IMG/VR virus record: IMGVR_UViG_3300009151_005171
Location: 1 to 34,558 of that record
Source of the DNA: a virus
Reading direction: 5' to 3' (one strand)
Length of the DNA: 34,558 bases
In this document: piece after piece, positions 15,512 through 22,713 of the stretch
How the letters are laid out: each line of letters begins with the position of its first letter
Numbering within the stretch: the stretch's first letter is position 1
Position numbers and translations under genes: made by a program
The notes under the pieces: generated by a model
What the model saw: only the letters and a program-made list of their open reading frames with translations
What the model was told of the DNA's origin: nothing
Databases searched by the model: none

Positions 15512-16989
15512 CGCCCGATTGCACCGAACGGTTCCCATTCACCGGGTTGACCGTCAACTAAACAAATCCAACCTACATATCCGGTAATTGTTGGATTTTG
15601 ATTCCAACAGATATCACCTTTGTAAAACACACCCTCATTCGGTGGCATTATACCTGTGACAAACTTTTTATTATTAAAACTAACGTTACCGTTTACTGAT
15701 AAACTAACAGTTGGATCTGGATTATTAACACCGACAGATAATGATCCAAATACTTTAACTGGACGTCTAGGTAAATTAATGTTTCCTATTATAGTTTCGC
15801 TGCTATCTGCAAAAAGTATATTTTGGTTTGCAATATTCAATGCAAGGTACGAGCTTGCAGTAACTTCCGGACCAGTTATAGTTAATGAATGCGTGCCTAA
15901 TGTCGATTTAAGATTATCTGTAGATAAATCTGCGATTGCTGCTTCTCCTGCGACAACTAGCGAAGTAAGTTGACCAACAGATGTAAGATTTGAGCTTCGA
16001 ATACAGTCGCCGAGTTTTGAATCATAAATTACAGGATTACCGTTAATGTAATATGCTTGCTCTGCACCGATTTCGATTGATACTTGAGTTTTTAACCTAT
16101 CTGGATTGTTAACAAGGACAAACGACCGTTGGCAATCAGAATCAAGCCATACTAACCCTTTATTGTAGATCGGATCATGCTGTGACCCTTTAAATTCTAA
16201 AGAACTGGTACGTTCAATTCTTGTATCTGCTTCGATATTTGATGCATAAATCGATCCAAACACTCGCAATACACCTGATTTACTTATTTCGTCGCTAATA
16301 TGGACTTCACCGTTGTGTTTAACAGTAATGCGAGGAATGTTGTCACTAGTGATTGCAAAATCATGGTTTGAATATGTACCTACTGTTGCTAACCCAACTT
16401 TCGGACTACCTAGTGCAATTTCGACATCGTTATCGATAATACTAATTGATGCATTTGGATCTTCAGTTCCTAAACCTAATCGATTATAACTTGTATTAAA
16501 GAATGCAAATTCACCAATATTAGCGTCACCGGTTACTGTTAATGAGTTTAATGGTCCTACTTTTCTAAGATTACTGTTTGTAATAGTAGTACCCAGGCTG
16601 TTAACTGTTAGAACAGGAATGTTATCAATTTTATATGCTGCTTCTGCAATAAGATCAAAATCACCGTTAGTCCATAGTCTATTTCCATTGCGATATATTA
16701 ATTGAATATTACCGTTGCCCCACGCCCATGAAAATCCTTTTCCTACGAGTTCTTCTTCTGAGTTAGTAACCCAATTTCCTAACTCGGCTGCGACACCGTG
16801 TTTAGTAATTAGATTATCAACTTGAATAGTTTGTGCAATAATTGTGCTTGATACTGTTAGATCACCGTTGAGGTTAATACTTCCGTTAATGTCTAATGTA
16901 TTTGGTAATGCTACTGGTCCTTCTAACGTCGAAAGAATCAGTTTATCGATAACAACTTTATCGTTTTGAATGTTGAATATTTGAGTCAT
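15508..16989 (-). CDS. Tail fibre-like virion protein (493 aa)
   Basis: The sequence is rich in Asn, Gly, Ser, Thr and Val, with many short beta-strand-like repeats (DINGSINLNGDLTVSST, SLTVTGDANIGEF, SLSVNGNVSFNNKKF) of the kind that build trimeric phage fibre shafts. Phrases such as RLGLGTEDPNASISI and SVGVNNPDPTVSLSV recur, another fibre habit. The C-terminus, with GDICWNQ and VGWICLVDGQPGEWEPFG, resembles the capping segment of many phage fibres. No signal peptide or catalytic motif is evident. A GATAAATA octamer sits 18 bases before the ATG, and the membrane-protein gene overlaps its stop by ATGA. A receptor-contacting or fibre structural role is inferred. Confidence 0.8.
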   Translation of the reverse strand: MTQIFNIQNDKVVIDKLILSTLEGPVALPNTLDINGSINLNGDLTVSSTIIAQTIQVDNLITKHGVAAELGNWVTNSEEELVGKGFSWAWGNGNIQLIYRNGNRLWTNGDFDLIAEAAYKIDNIPVLTVNSLGTTITNSNLRKVGPLNSLTVTGDANIGEFAFFNTSYNRLGLGTEDPNASISIIDNDVEIALGSPKVGLATVGTYSNHDFAITSDNIPRITVKHNGEVHISDEISKSGVLRVFGSIYASNIEADTRIERTSSLEFKGSQHDPIYNKGLVWLDSDCQRSFVLVNNPDRLKTQVSIEIGAEQAYYINGNPVIYDSKLGDCIRSSNLTSVGQLTSLVVAGEAAIADLSTDNLKSTLGTHSLTITGPEVTASSYLALNIANQNILFADSSETIIGNINLPRRPVKVFGSLSVGVNNPDPTVSLSVNGNVSFNNKKFVTGIMPPNEGVFYKGDICWNQNPTITGYVGWICLVDGQPGEWEPFGAIGR

Positions 16990-17007
16990 AATTTGGTCTC
17001 TTTTCTA

Positions 17008-17015
17008 TATTTATC
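17008..17015 (-). promoter_or_regulatory. T4-late-like promoter octamer (GATAAATA)
   Basis: GATAAATA reads on the minus strand in the 49-base gap between the 412-residue gene and the 493-residue fibre gene, 18 bases before the fibre start. It is identical to the octamer before the giant virion gene, as expected for late structural transcription units in T4-like phages. Confidence 0.55.
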
Positions 17016-17038
17016 CAAGAAACCTAATTGATTTCAAA

Positions 17039-18277
17039 CTACGATGCGGCTTTAAGCAGAATTGTTTCTTCGTTTATTCGACCGTTTAATTTAGTGTCAG
17101 TTGCAGTAATATCATCTAGGAATCTGCGTAGTGCAACTTTACTTGCTGATTTAAATTCTTTGAGTTTTTCATCCGGTTTGCGTATTGTTTTTTGAATACT
17201 TTTATGTTCGTCAAAACCTACAATACTTGATCCTTTTACAGTTAGCGGACCTGTCATTTCGTCTGCAACGTATTTGCCAAGTTTTCTATTCTTAGTGTTG
17301 TACACCCATAGTTCTTTAGCACTAACAATCTCAGTAGGATTAATAGAAACAAGTTTTAACGGTTCAAATGTTTTTAAGAATTTTAGTTTTAAAACAAGTT
17401 TATCTTTAGGCACTGCTTTAACTGTTCTTGGCTTTTTATTAATTTTAGCTTCTTCTGCAAGCATTACACATGCAGATTCGACTTCTTTATAAAATGTAAT
17501 TAAAGAACGAATTTGTTTTTTACTGCGATGTGAATATGCTTCTTGCAACTGCTCGTACACATCGTGCAATTCTGCATCTGCGGGTTTACCAGCGGCAAGT
17601 TCTTCTAACTCAGCAAGCGCAGGCGCGTACATATCTTTTATAACACGGGCATGTGCAGCTTTTGCTTCTTTTCCTTTGAGTAAATTTAAAATTTTAATTG
17701 CTTTTGGATCAAACGCATCTGCATCTGTAATCCAACTCTCGACCGCCTCTTCGATATCTGCAGTCATGTTAACGGCTGCATCTTTAACCCGTGTTTGGAT
17801 GCTGATCACAGGAGCCGGCTTTTTAACTTCGTCATCCTCTGGGTCAATGTCGTTAAGACCAGCGTCGATGGTTGCAGCAACTGCTGTTCTTAACCATACC
17901 GTAGCATCTCTTCTACCGTTAAATTCAGGGTGAGCTGGTGGCATACCACGAAGTAAACAACTAGCAATAGAACCCATAGTAGTACTTGTTCTCCAATCTT
18001 TAGTAGCTTTGTAATCGGAGATTTCTTTAGTTGTGAAGTCATTTTGCATCATCCATTTAAGTACTGCAGGTTTTAAATCTTTACTACTAAATTGTAAATT
18101 ATAATAATGCATAGCGTTGTGCCATTTTCTACTATAATCTTTAGTCGATAATTCTTCCCAGCCGTCCCAAGTTGGACTTGTGTCTTTCTTCGCATTTTCT
18201 CGTATTGTAACTGAAGAAATTTTAGGTTTTGCTTTTTTTGGTTTTGCGGTTGAGCCTGCTACTTTTATTGTTGCCAT
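17039..18277 (-). CDS. Conserved-looking phage protein, unknown function (412 aa)
   Basis: I chose the ATG at 18277 (MATIKVAGSTAKPKKAKPK). The frame continues 20 residues further up, but that stretch is hydrophobic and overlaps the promoter at 18309-18337. The N-terminal 25 residues are Lys/Pro/Ala-rich and basic. The middle is largely charged helix (for example APALAELEELAAGKPADAE) and the C-terminal third is basic and mixed alpha/beta (ELWVYNTKNRKLGKY, then KGSSIVGFDEHKSIQK). There is no signal peptide, membrane segment or recognised catalytic motif. It lies between the fibre gene and the glycan island and has its own consensus promoter, unlike the fibre gene. I do not recognise a function; a nucleic-acid-binding or scaffold-like role would be a guess from composition. 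Confidence 0.7.
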   Translation of the reverse strand: MATIKVAGSTAKPKKAKPKISSVTIRENAKKDTSPTWDGWEELSTKDYSRKWHNAMHYYNLQFSSKDLKPAVLKWMMQNDFTTKEISDYKATKDWRTSTTMGSIASCLLRGMPPAHPEFNGRRDATVWLRTAVAATIDAGLNDIDPEDDEVKKPAPVISIQTRVKDAAVNMTADIEEAVESWITDADAFDPKAIKILNLLKGKEAKAAHARVIKDMYAPALAELEELAAGKPADAELHDVYEQLQEAYSHRSKKQIRSLITFYKEVESACVMLAEEAKINKKPRTVKAVPKDKLVLKLKFLKTFEPLKLVSINPTEIVSAKELWVYNTKNRKLGKYVADEMTGPLTVKGSSIVGFDEHKSIQKTIRKPDEKLKEFKSASKVALRRFLDDITATDTKLNGRINEETILLKAAS

Positions 18278-18308
18278 ATAAATTCTCAGTAATGTAAAAA
18301 TTGTTGTT

Positions 18309-18337
18309 ATTATATAATAAAAAACGGGTGTTGTCAA
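18309..18337 (-). promoter_or_regulatory. Consensus sigma70-type promoter for the 412-residue gene
   Basis: On the minus strand TTGACA (18332-18337) and TATAAT (18309-18314) are both perfect and separated by exactly 17 bases. The -10 box ends 31 bases before the ATG at 18277. The TGA stop codon of the upstream glycosyltransferase-like fragment is embedded in the -35 box. Confidence 0.85.
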
Positions 18338-18669
18338 CTATTTAATTCTTGCCATATATTATTAATTATTTCATAAGTCGGAGCTAGCTGGTCATTATAT
18401 TTTTGCTGATAATTATTAAATATTTTTTGATTGTGAATTAACACAGGTTCTAATTCTTTTCGTAAATTGATTAATTCATTAACTGTAAGCTTTGATAATT
18501 TTTTTAACTCTCGCAGTATTAATTTAAGTTTAACATTAATATCGTCAACATCGTCGTATTCTTCTGACCACCATTGATCAAATGTACGATATCCTATTTT
18601 TTGTAGATACTTTAGATGCCCTTTACTTGCAATTATAATAAATGGTTGGCCAATAGAAATCGGTTTCAT
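18334..18669 (-). CDS. C-terminal fragment of split glycosyltransferase-like gene
   Basis: The 111-residue frame begins MKPISIGQPFIIIASKGHLK and contains YLQKIGYRTFDQWWSEEYD. This is the C-terminal part of the protein family encoded at 20794, 25509 and 28950, where the same segment reads KPI..FQPFVLIG...LGFKTFSEVIDESYD. In those intact relatives it follows SEKIF or GEKTL without a break. Here the preceding frame stops at SEKT and this one starts at an overlapping ATG (ATGA), in the -1 frame. It may be expressed by translational reinitiation as a separate chain, or the two halves may be one gene broken by loss of one A in the run at the junction. See the partner entry for the N-terminal part. 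Confidence 0.7.
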   Translation of the reverse strand: MKPISIGQPFIIIASKGHLKYLQKIGYRTFDQWWSEEYDDVDDINVKLKLILRELKKLSKLTVNELINLRKELEPVLIHNQKIFNNYQQKYNDQLAPTYEIINNIWQELNS

Positions 18670-19643
18670 GTTTTCTCACTAAAAAATAACGGCGAAAATT
18701 TAATTTGATTACTGTTAAATGCGCTTGCTACCTCGTCTTCGGTTATCGTTTCTGTTACTAACGATAAGAAAGTCTGACGATGATGATCTTCGGTTAATGA
18801 AAATGCTGGATTTATTATTGATAAATCGTATTCGAGATATAATGGATGTAAACTATCGATAATAATCGCAGCGTCATGTAAATCGTCTCTGTTATATTCG
18901 TGTACAAGATGTTGAGTCAATGTCGACGAAGCATAATAACTGACGATTCCCTTATTTAAAATTAAATTACGTTGTAATTCGCACACTAGTAAAGTTCTAT
19001 GCTTTCTAGTTGCACGATTGTAGCATAAAAATAAATTAGCATCAGTCGAAGGTGTGTAATCTATAATGTTCGAATATTGCTGCCAATTTGCTTGAAATGA
19101 GGATACAGGGTGATATGTAAAATTAGTATTACTAGGTGGAATTTCAAAATTACCATGAATAAAATGGACTTGATTTTTTTTAAACTGATACGCATTGATC
19201 CACTCTTGTAAAATATCCCAATCAGGTATTCCGCATGATCCTTCAATCGGATGTATAAACACTATCCTTGCACGATCTGCAGCAACATCATTGATAACAG
19301 TGTTGCTAATAAATTTAAATCCGTAGGGCTGCATTTTAAAAAAATAATTTCGAGTTCGTATAAAAATAGGATATATATATTTGGTGTTTGAATCGTTGAC
19401 ATTGCAAAATTTAATATTTCTATAATTGTGAAACCGTTCGGTTTTATATGCAGGTAATTTGAAATGTGCTAGATTGTTATGATCGTGATTTAATGCGTTT
19501 AATTTTTGTTTAAAATATTTTCGATCATGGCTAAACGGCAAAGTTAACTTGCCGTTTATACAGAAATTAGCAGGCCAATTATTAGGCACCCACCAATCAT
19601 AGTAGTCACTCCAGTTATCAAATGCAAATATAATATTGTTCAT
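18666..19643 (-). CDS. N-terminal part of split glycosyltransferase-like gene
   Basis: The 325 residues carry the family features in the same order as the intact relatives: IYPIFI, ARIVFIHPIEG (compare KILIANPWEG), VHFIHGNFEIPP, NLFLCYNRATRKHRTLLVCEL (compare KFICLNRRSHAHRFAIFTKL), then LSLVTETITEDE and a terminal FFSEKT. The frame ends exactly where relatives continue with KP and the PF.(L/I)IG segment, which is supplied by the next frame. Together the halves give about 435 residues, near the 392-417 of the intact copies. The promoter at 19654-19682 leaves almost no 5' leader and no ribosome site is visible. The glycosyltransferase assignment rests on a GT10/exostosin-like C-terminal pattern and island context, so it is tentative. 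Confidence 0.65.
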   Translation of the reverse strand: MNNIIFAFDNWSDYYDWWVPNNWPANFCINGKLTLPFSHDRKYFKQKLNALNHDHNNLAHFKLPAYKTERFHNYRNIKFCNVNDSNTKYIYPIFIRTRNYFFKMQPYGFKFISNTVINDVAADRARIVFIHPIEGSCGIPDWDILQEWINAYQFKKNQVHFIHGNFEIPPSNTNFTYHPVSSFQANWQQYSNIIDYTPSTDANLFLCYNRATRKHRTLLVCELQRNLILNKGIVSYYASSTLTQHLVHEYNRDDLHDAAIIIDSLHPLYLEYDLSIINPAFSLTEDHHRQTFLSLVTETITEDEVASAFNSNQIKFSPLFFSEKT

Positions 19644-19653
19644 TTATTTTTAA

Positions 19654-19682
19654 AGTATAACATCATTCTACTTATCTGTCAA
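19654..19682 (-). promoter_or_regulatory. Consensus sigma70-type promoter for the split gene
   Basis: On the minus strand TTGACA (19677-19682) and TATACT (19654-19659) are separated by exactly 17 bases, in the 62-base gap between divergent genes. Only 10 bases separate the -10 box from the ATG at 19643, so a start seven bases beyond it would leave a leader of about four bases. I see no equally good promoter for the plus-strand gene. Confidence 0.8.
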
Positions 19683-19705
19683 ATACTTTTTTACTAAATA
19701 TCTTG

Positions 19706-20206
19706 ATGTATACTCAAGGAACAATTCAAAATTTTTGGAATACTCAGCATACTACACTTGCATATATTCCGACAGAGTTTAAAAATCAAAATGATGTTAA
19801 CATGTGGTTAACTAGCGGATTTAATCAAGAAAATTTAATATTTGATCTATATGACATGAGTAATCCTACACCTAAATGGGCCGAATCGTTTTTTCGTTCC
19901 TTTAATGGAAATCATATAACACTAAGTTTTATGAGAATGAAAACAAATACAGCTCTTCCGTATCACGCTGACTTGTTTAAAAAATATATTCAGATTAATA
20001 AAATATTAGATCCTTCTAAAATTTCAAGAGCTGTTGTGTTTTTAGAAGATTGGCAACCTGGCCATATTTTAGAAATTAATGGGAAATCTATATCGCAGTG
20101 GCACGCAGGTGATTATGTGTTATGGAACTATGATACTCCGCACATGGCTGCAAATTTAGGATTAGTCCCGCGCTATACTGCACAGATTACGTTCACGAAT
20201 GTTTGA
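19706..20206 (+). CDS. 2-oxoglutarate/Fe(II)-dependent oxygenase-like protein
   Basis: The 166-residue protein has the minimal jelly-roll oxygenase signature: an H-x-D pair at His87 and Asp89 (LPYHADLFKKY), a distal His146 (DTPHMAANLG) and Arg156 (PRYTAQIT), which would bind iron and 2-oxoglutarate. The intervening RAVVFLEDWQPGHILEING resembles the aspartyl/asparaginyl hydroxylase-like branch. Substrate is unknown; a sugar, lipid or protein side chain is possible. I chose the ATG at 19706; a TTG lies just before it. It opens a three-gene plus-strand cassette (oxygenase, aminotransferase, glycosyltransferase-like), and its stop overlaps the next start by eight bases, indicating coupled translation. 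No convincing ribosome site or promoter is visible upstream. Confidence 0.75.
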   Translation: MYTQGTIQNFWNTQHTTLAYIPTEFKNQNDVNMWLTSGFNQENLIFDLYDMSNPTPKWAESFFRSFNGNHITLSFMRMKTNTALPYHADLFKKYIQINKILDPSKISRAVVFLEDWQPGHILEINGKSISQWHAGDYVLWNYDTPHMAANLGLVPRYTAQITFTNV

Positions 20207-20816
20207 TACTATAGACAAATTTGAAAAGATAATTGCAGAATTTTACGGAGCACCGTATGCAGTTAGCACAGATTGTTGTACGCACGCAATTGAATTGTGT
20301 TTACGGCTAACTGCTGCAAATAATGTAACGTGTCCTAACCATACCTATATTTCAATTCCGCATACATTTAACAAGTTAAATTTATCATGGTCATTTAGCA
20401 ATGATAGGTGGAAGGATTATTATTTTATAGGAAACACACATATAGTCGATGCTGCTGTATTGTGGAAAGAAAATTCGTATATTCCTGCTACATTTATGTG
20501 TTTAAGTTTTCAATTTAAAAAGCACTTATCATTAGGTCGAGGCGGAATGATACTATTAGACAACAAAATAGCATATGAAAAATTAATAAGAATGAGTTAC
20601 GATGGTCGAAGTCGAAATTTATCATGGGCAGAACAAGACATTAGTACAGTTGGGTATCATTACTATATGACACCAGAAACTGCGCAACTTGGTATTTCTA
20701 AATTAAATTTAGCAAAAGAAAAAATACCAAAACTGTGGTCGTCAAGTGACTACCCGAATTTATCAAATATGCAAATTTTTAAGGAAAATAATAATGGACG
20801 GATATCTTTTAATTGA
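20199..20816 (+). CDS. Short DegT/DnrJ/EryC1-type aminotransferase
   Basis: The sequence follows the PLP-dependent sugar aminotransferase family: an N-terminal FYGAPYAVSTDCCTHAIEL segment, CPNHTYISIPHTF, HIVDAA with Asp84 (cofactor nitrogen partner), and the Lys region CLSFQFKKHLSLGRGGMIL with Lys108 as the probable Schiff-base residue. GYHYYMTPETAQLGISKL matches the family's later Y..R...A..G..QL element. It has only 205 residues, against about 370 usually, and stops soon after that element, so the C-terminal domain is missing. A shortened but active form or a partner-dependent enzyme is possible. The overlap with genes on both sides argues it is maintained rather than decaying. It likely adds an amino group to a keto-sugar nucleotide. 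Confidence 0.8.
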   Translation: MFDTIDKFEKIIAEFYGAPYAVSTDCCTHAIELCLRLTAANNVTCPNHTYISIPHTFNKLNLSWSFSNDRWKDYYFIGNTHIVDAAVLWKENSYIPATFMCLSFQFKKHLSLGRGGMILLDNKIAYEKLIRMSYDGRSRNLSWAEQDISTVGYHYYMTPETAQLGISKLNLAKEKIPKLWSSSDYPNLSNMQIFKENNNGRISFN

Positions 20817-21972
20817 ATCTATTGATCAGGTGCGAACTGAAAAAACATTTGTCCGCAATGATTATCGAAGTACGATGTCGCAATATACAGAGACGCGTCT
20901 TTTTTTGAGAATGAAATATAAGATGCAGCCTACCGAGGCACTTGTACTAGTAGTAATGTACACAGACATGTCTGAAATTAATAAAATTGTTGATTACATT
21001 AACGAGTGTCGCTTTTCAAAATTATATTTCTTTGTCGAAGATGTGTTTAGACTTTCGTTGCCGAACAAACCTGCTGATTGTATAGATAGGTCACTAATTA
21101 ATCGATACCCGACAGAAGTTATCGCAGGAGAGTTAGAAGTTATTTCTCAAATTTTAAATCAAACAGCAGTTGAATATGAAATTTATCATAATGAGTACAA
21201 TTCGAGTTTTTTTGAAAAAAAATATAATCTAACAATTAATTATTTTGATATATTTTCTGCATCTATACCTGTAAATAAATGGATGGCGTATCAATTTACT
21301 TCGGTATTTGATTTTAAGATATCTTGTTTTAATCTAAGAAAAGATATTATTAGATTCTATATAGTTGCGTTGTTATATGGATCACCGTGTGTTATTTTAA
21401 CCTTAGGTAATCATTTTACAGTCGGCGAAGTTATCGATAATCAGCAACTGCCAGTTAACAAGTTTAGACCTGATATTACGAAAAAAATATTAGAAACTAC
21501 TGAATTTTTTAACAACAATAATGTTAAGTTAGAGTGGGATATTGCGTTTGATCAAAAAATTGATATTAAATATTTTGAATATAGCAATGTAATGCCTGCA
21601 GTCGTTAACAGCTTCTTAAGTCTAGTAACAGAAACAAGTTATTATTATCCAATGCCAACTTTTGGAGAAAAGACACTAAAACCAATTGTTGCACACCGAC
21701 CATTTATTATGATTGCACCTGCAGGGACTATTGCATTACTTAAAAATCTTAAATTTAAAACTTTTGATCAATGGTGGGACGAAAGTTACGATTTGATAAT
21801 TGATAATCATAAACGTCTAGAAGCAATTTATGATATAGTTGAAACAATTCTAAAAAAAGATAATCAAGAGTTAGTACAGATGCTAAACGAAATGCAACCT
21901 GTACTAGAGCACAATTACAAAAATCTCCGACATCTTCGAACTAATATGTGTTCTATTAATCATCTCGAATAA
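20794..21972 (+). CDS. Glycosyltransferase-like family protein (plus-strand copy)
   Basis: With the ATG at 20794 (MDGYLLIESIDQ), preceded by an AAGGAAAA ribosome site, the product has 392 residues; the frame runs open to 20746 but that would deepen the overlap with the aminotransferase gene. It belongs with three other genes in the window: the C-terminal FGEKTLKPIVAHRPFIMIAP and FKTFDQWWDESYD match their SEK.FKP..PF..IG and KTF...DESYD elements, and LSLVTET matches the split copy exactly. The central motif is weak (CFNLRKDIIRF in place of CLNRR..HR), making this the most diverged copy. The pattern is reminiscent of GT10/exostosin-type C-terminal halves; activity is not shown. It overlaps the nucleotidyltransferase gene convergently by 17 bases. 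Confidence 0.6.
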   Translation: MDGYLLIESIDQVRTEKTFVRNDYRSTMSQYTETRLFLRMKYKMQPTEALVLVVMYTDMSEINKIVDYINECRFSKLYFFVEDVFRLSLPNKPADCIDRSLINRYPTEVIAGELEVISQILNQTAVEYEIYHNEYNSSFFEKKYNLTINYFDIFSASIPVNKWMAYQFTSVFDFKISCFNLRKDIIRFYIVALLYGSPCVILTLGNHFTVGEVIDNQQLPVNKFRPDITKKILETTEFFNNNNVKLEWDIAFDQKIDIKYFEYSNVMPAVVNSFLSLVTETSYYYPMPTFGEKTLKPIVAHRPFIMIAPAGTIALLKNLKFKTFDQWWDESYDLIIDNHKRLEAIYDIVETILKKDNQELVQMLNEMQPVLEHNYKNLRHLRTNMCSINHLE

Positions 21973-22696
21973 TATCAGATTCGCTGCATGCAGTCCCGTG
22001 TTGTATTTCTATAATTTTGCATGGAGTGTTATACGGATTTGCTAACTTGTGCCAAGTGTTATTAGGAATGCAAAAGTTAGAATGTGCAGATAGTCGTTTT
22101 GAAGAATTATCTTCAAATTCAATCATACATTCTCCTTCACTAACGTGCCAGTATTCGGATCGATACTCGTGTTTTTGCATACTAAGACTTTTTCCAGGTA
22201 GAATAGTTAGTTCTTTTACTTTAGTACCTACAACTTCGTGTAGAACTCTATAATGTCCCCACAGTCGATCGGTTTTAGGTGCTTTCCATTCATCTAATAA
22301 CCAACTACTTGAATTTTGTTTAGTGCTACCTCCTACACCAAATACAAAGTCTACTCCTGCGATAGCCATTTCTGGAATGTTATCAGAAGTTCTATCGCCC
22401 CCGTTTGCAAAGATAATACGATCATTTGGATATAACATTTGAACTTGTTTAATTGCATCGACTGCATGATCGCTGTCATCATAAAATTGAATACAATGGT
22501 CTACAGATTTAAGATGTGAAATAATATGCAATCTCTCACCGATTAACATAAATGTCCTACCTTTTTTTCGAATCAACCAATCGTCACTGTTCACGCCAAC
22601 AACTAATCGATCCCCTAATTGTTTAGCTGCTTTAAAATATTCAATATGTCCACTGTGTAAAGGATCAAACCCTCCGGTAACTAACACTACTCTCAT
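21956..22696 (-). CDS. Nucleotidyltransferase-cupin fusion (sugar-phosphate activation)
   Basis: The 246 residues contain two domains. Residues 1-135 are a cytidylyltransferase-like fold with GGFDPLHSGHIEYF (His14 and His17 of the HxGH motif), GVNSDDWL, and a basic KKGR segment, like the HldE C-terminal and glycerol-3-phosphate cytidylyltransferase group. Residues about 150-240 are a cupin resembling the type II mannose-6-phosphate isomerase domain: LWGHYRVLHE, LPGKSLSMQKHEYRSEYWHV, and IPNNTWHKLANP. The pair suggests one protein that isomerises and then nucleotide-activates a sugar phosphate. It follows the sugar dehydrogenase gene by 17 bases and is last in the long minus-strand run. Which sugar is used cannot be told from sequence. 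Confidence 0.85.
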   Translation of the reverse strand: MRVVLVTGGFDPLHSGHIEYFKAAKQLGDRLVVGVNSDDWLIRKKGRTFMLIGERLHIISHLKSVDHCIQFYDDSDHAVDAIKQVQMLYPNDRIIFANGGDRTSDNIPEMAIAGVDFVFGVGGSTKQNSSSWLLDEWKAPKTDRLWGHYRVLHEVVGTKVKELTILPGKSLSMQKHEYRSEYWHVSEGECMIEFEDNSSKRLSAHSNFCIPNNTWHKLANPYNTPCKIIEIQHGTACSESDIIRDD

Positions 22697-22713
22697 TTAA
22701 TGTAATCTCTCTA

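Noticed and set aside
16990-17038. Possible terminator after the 412-residue gene
   Set aside because: Only a 4-base stem (GAAA/TTTC) without a following T run is visible.
20746-20793. Longer N-terminus for the plus-strand glycosyltransferase-like gene
   Set aside because: The ATG at 20794 has a good AAGGA ribosome site and gives a minimal overlap with the aminotransferase gene.
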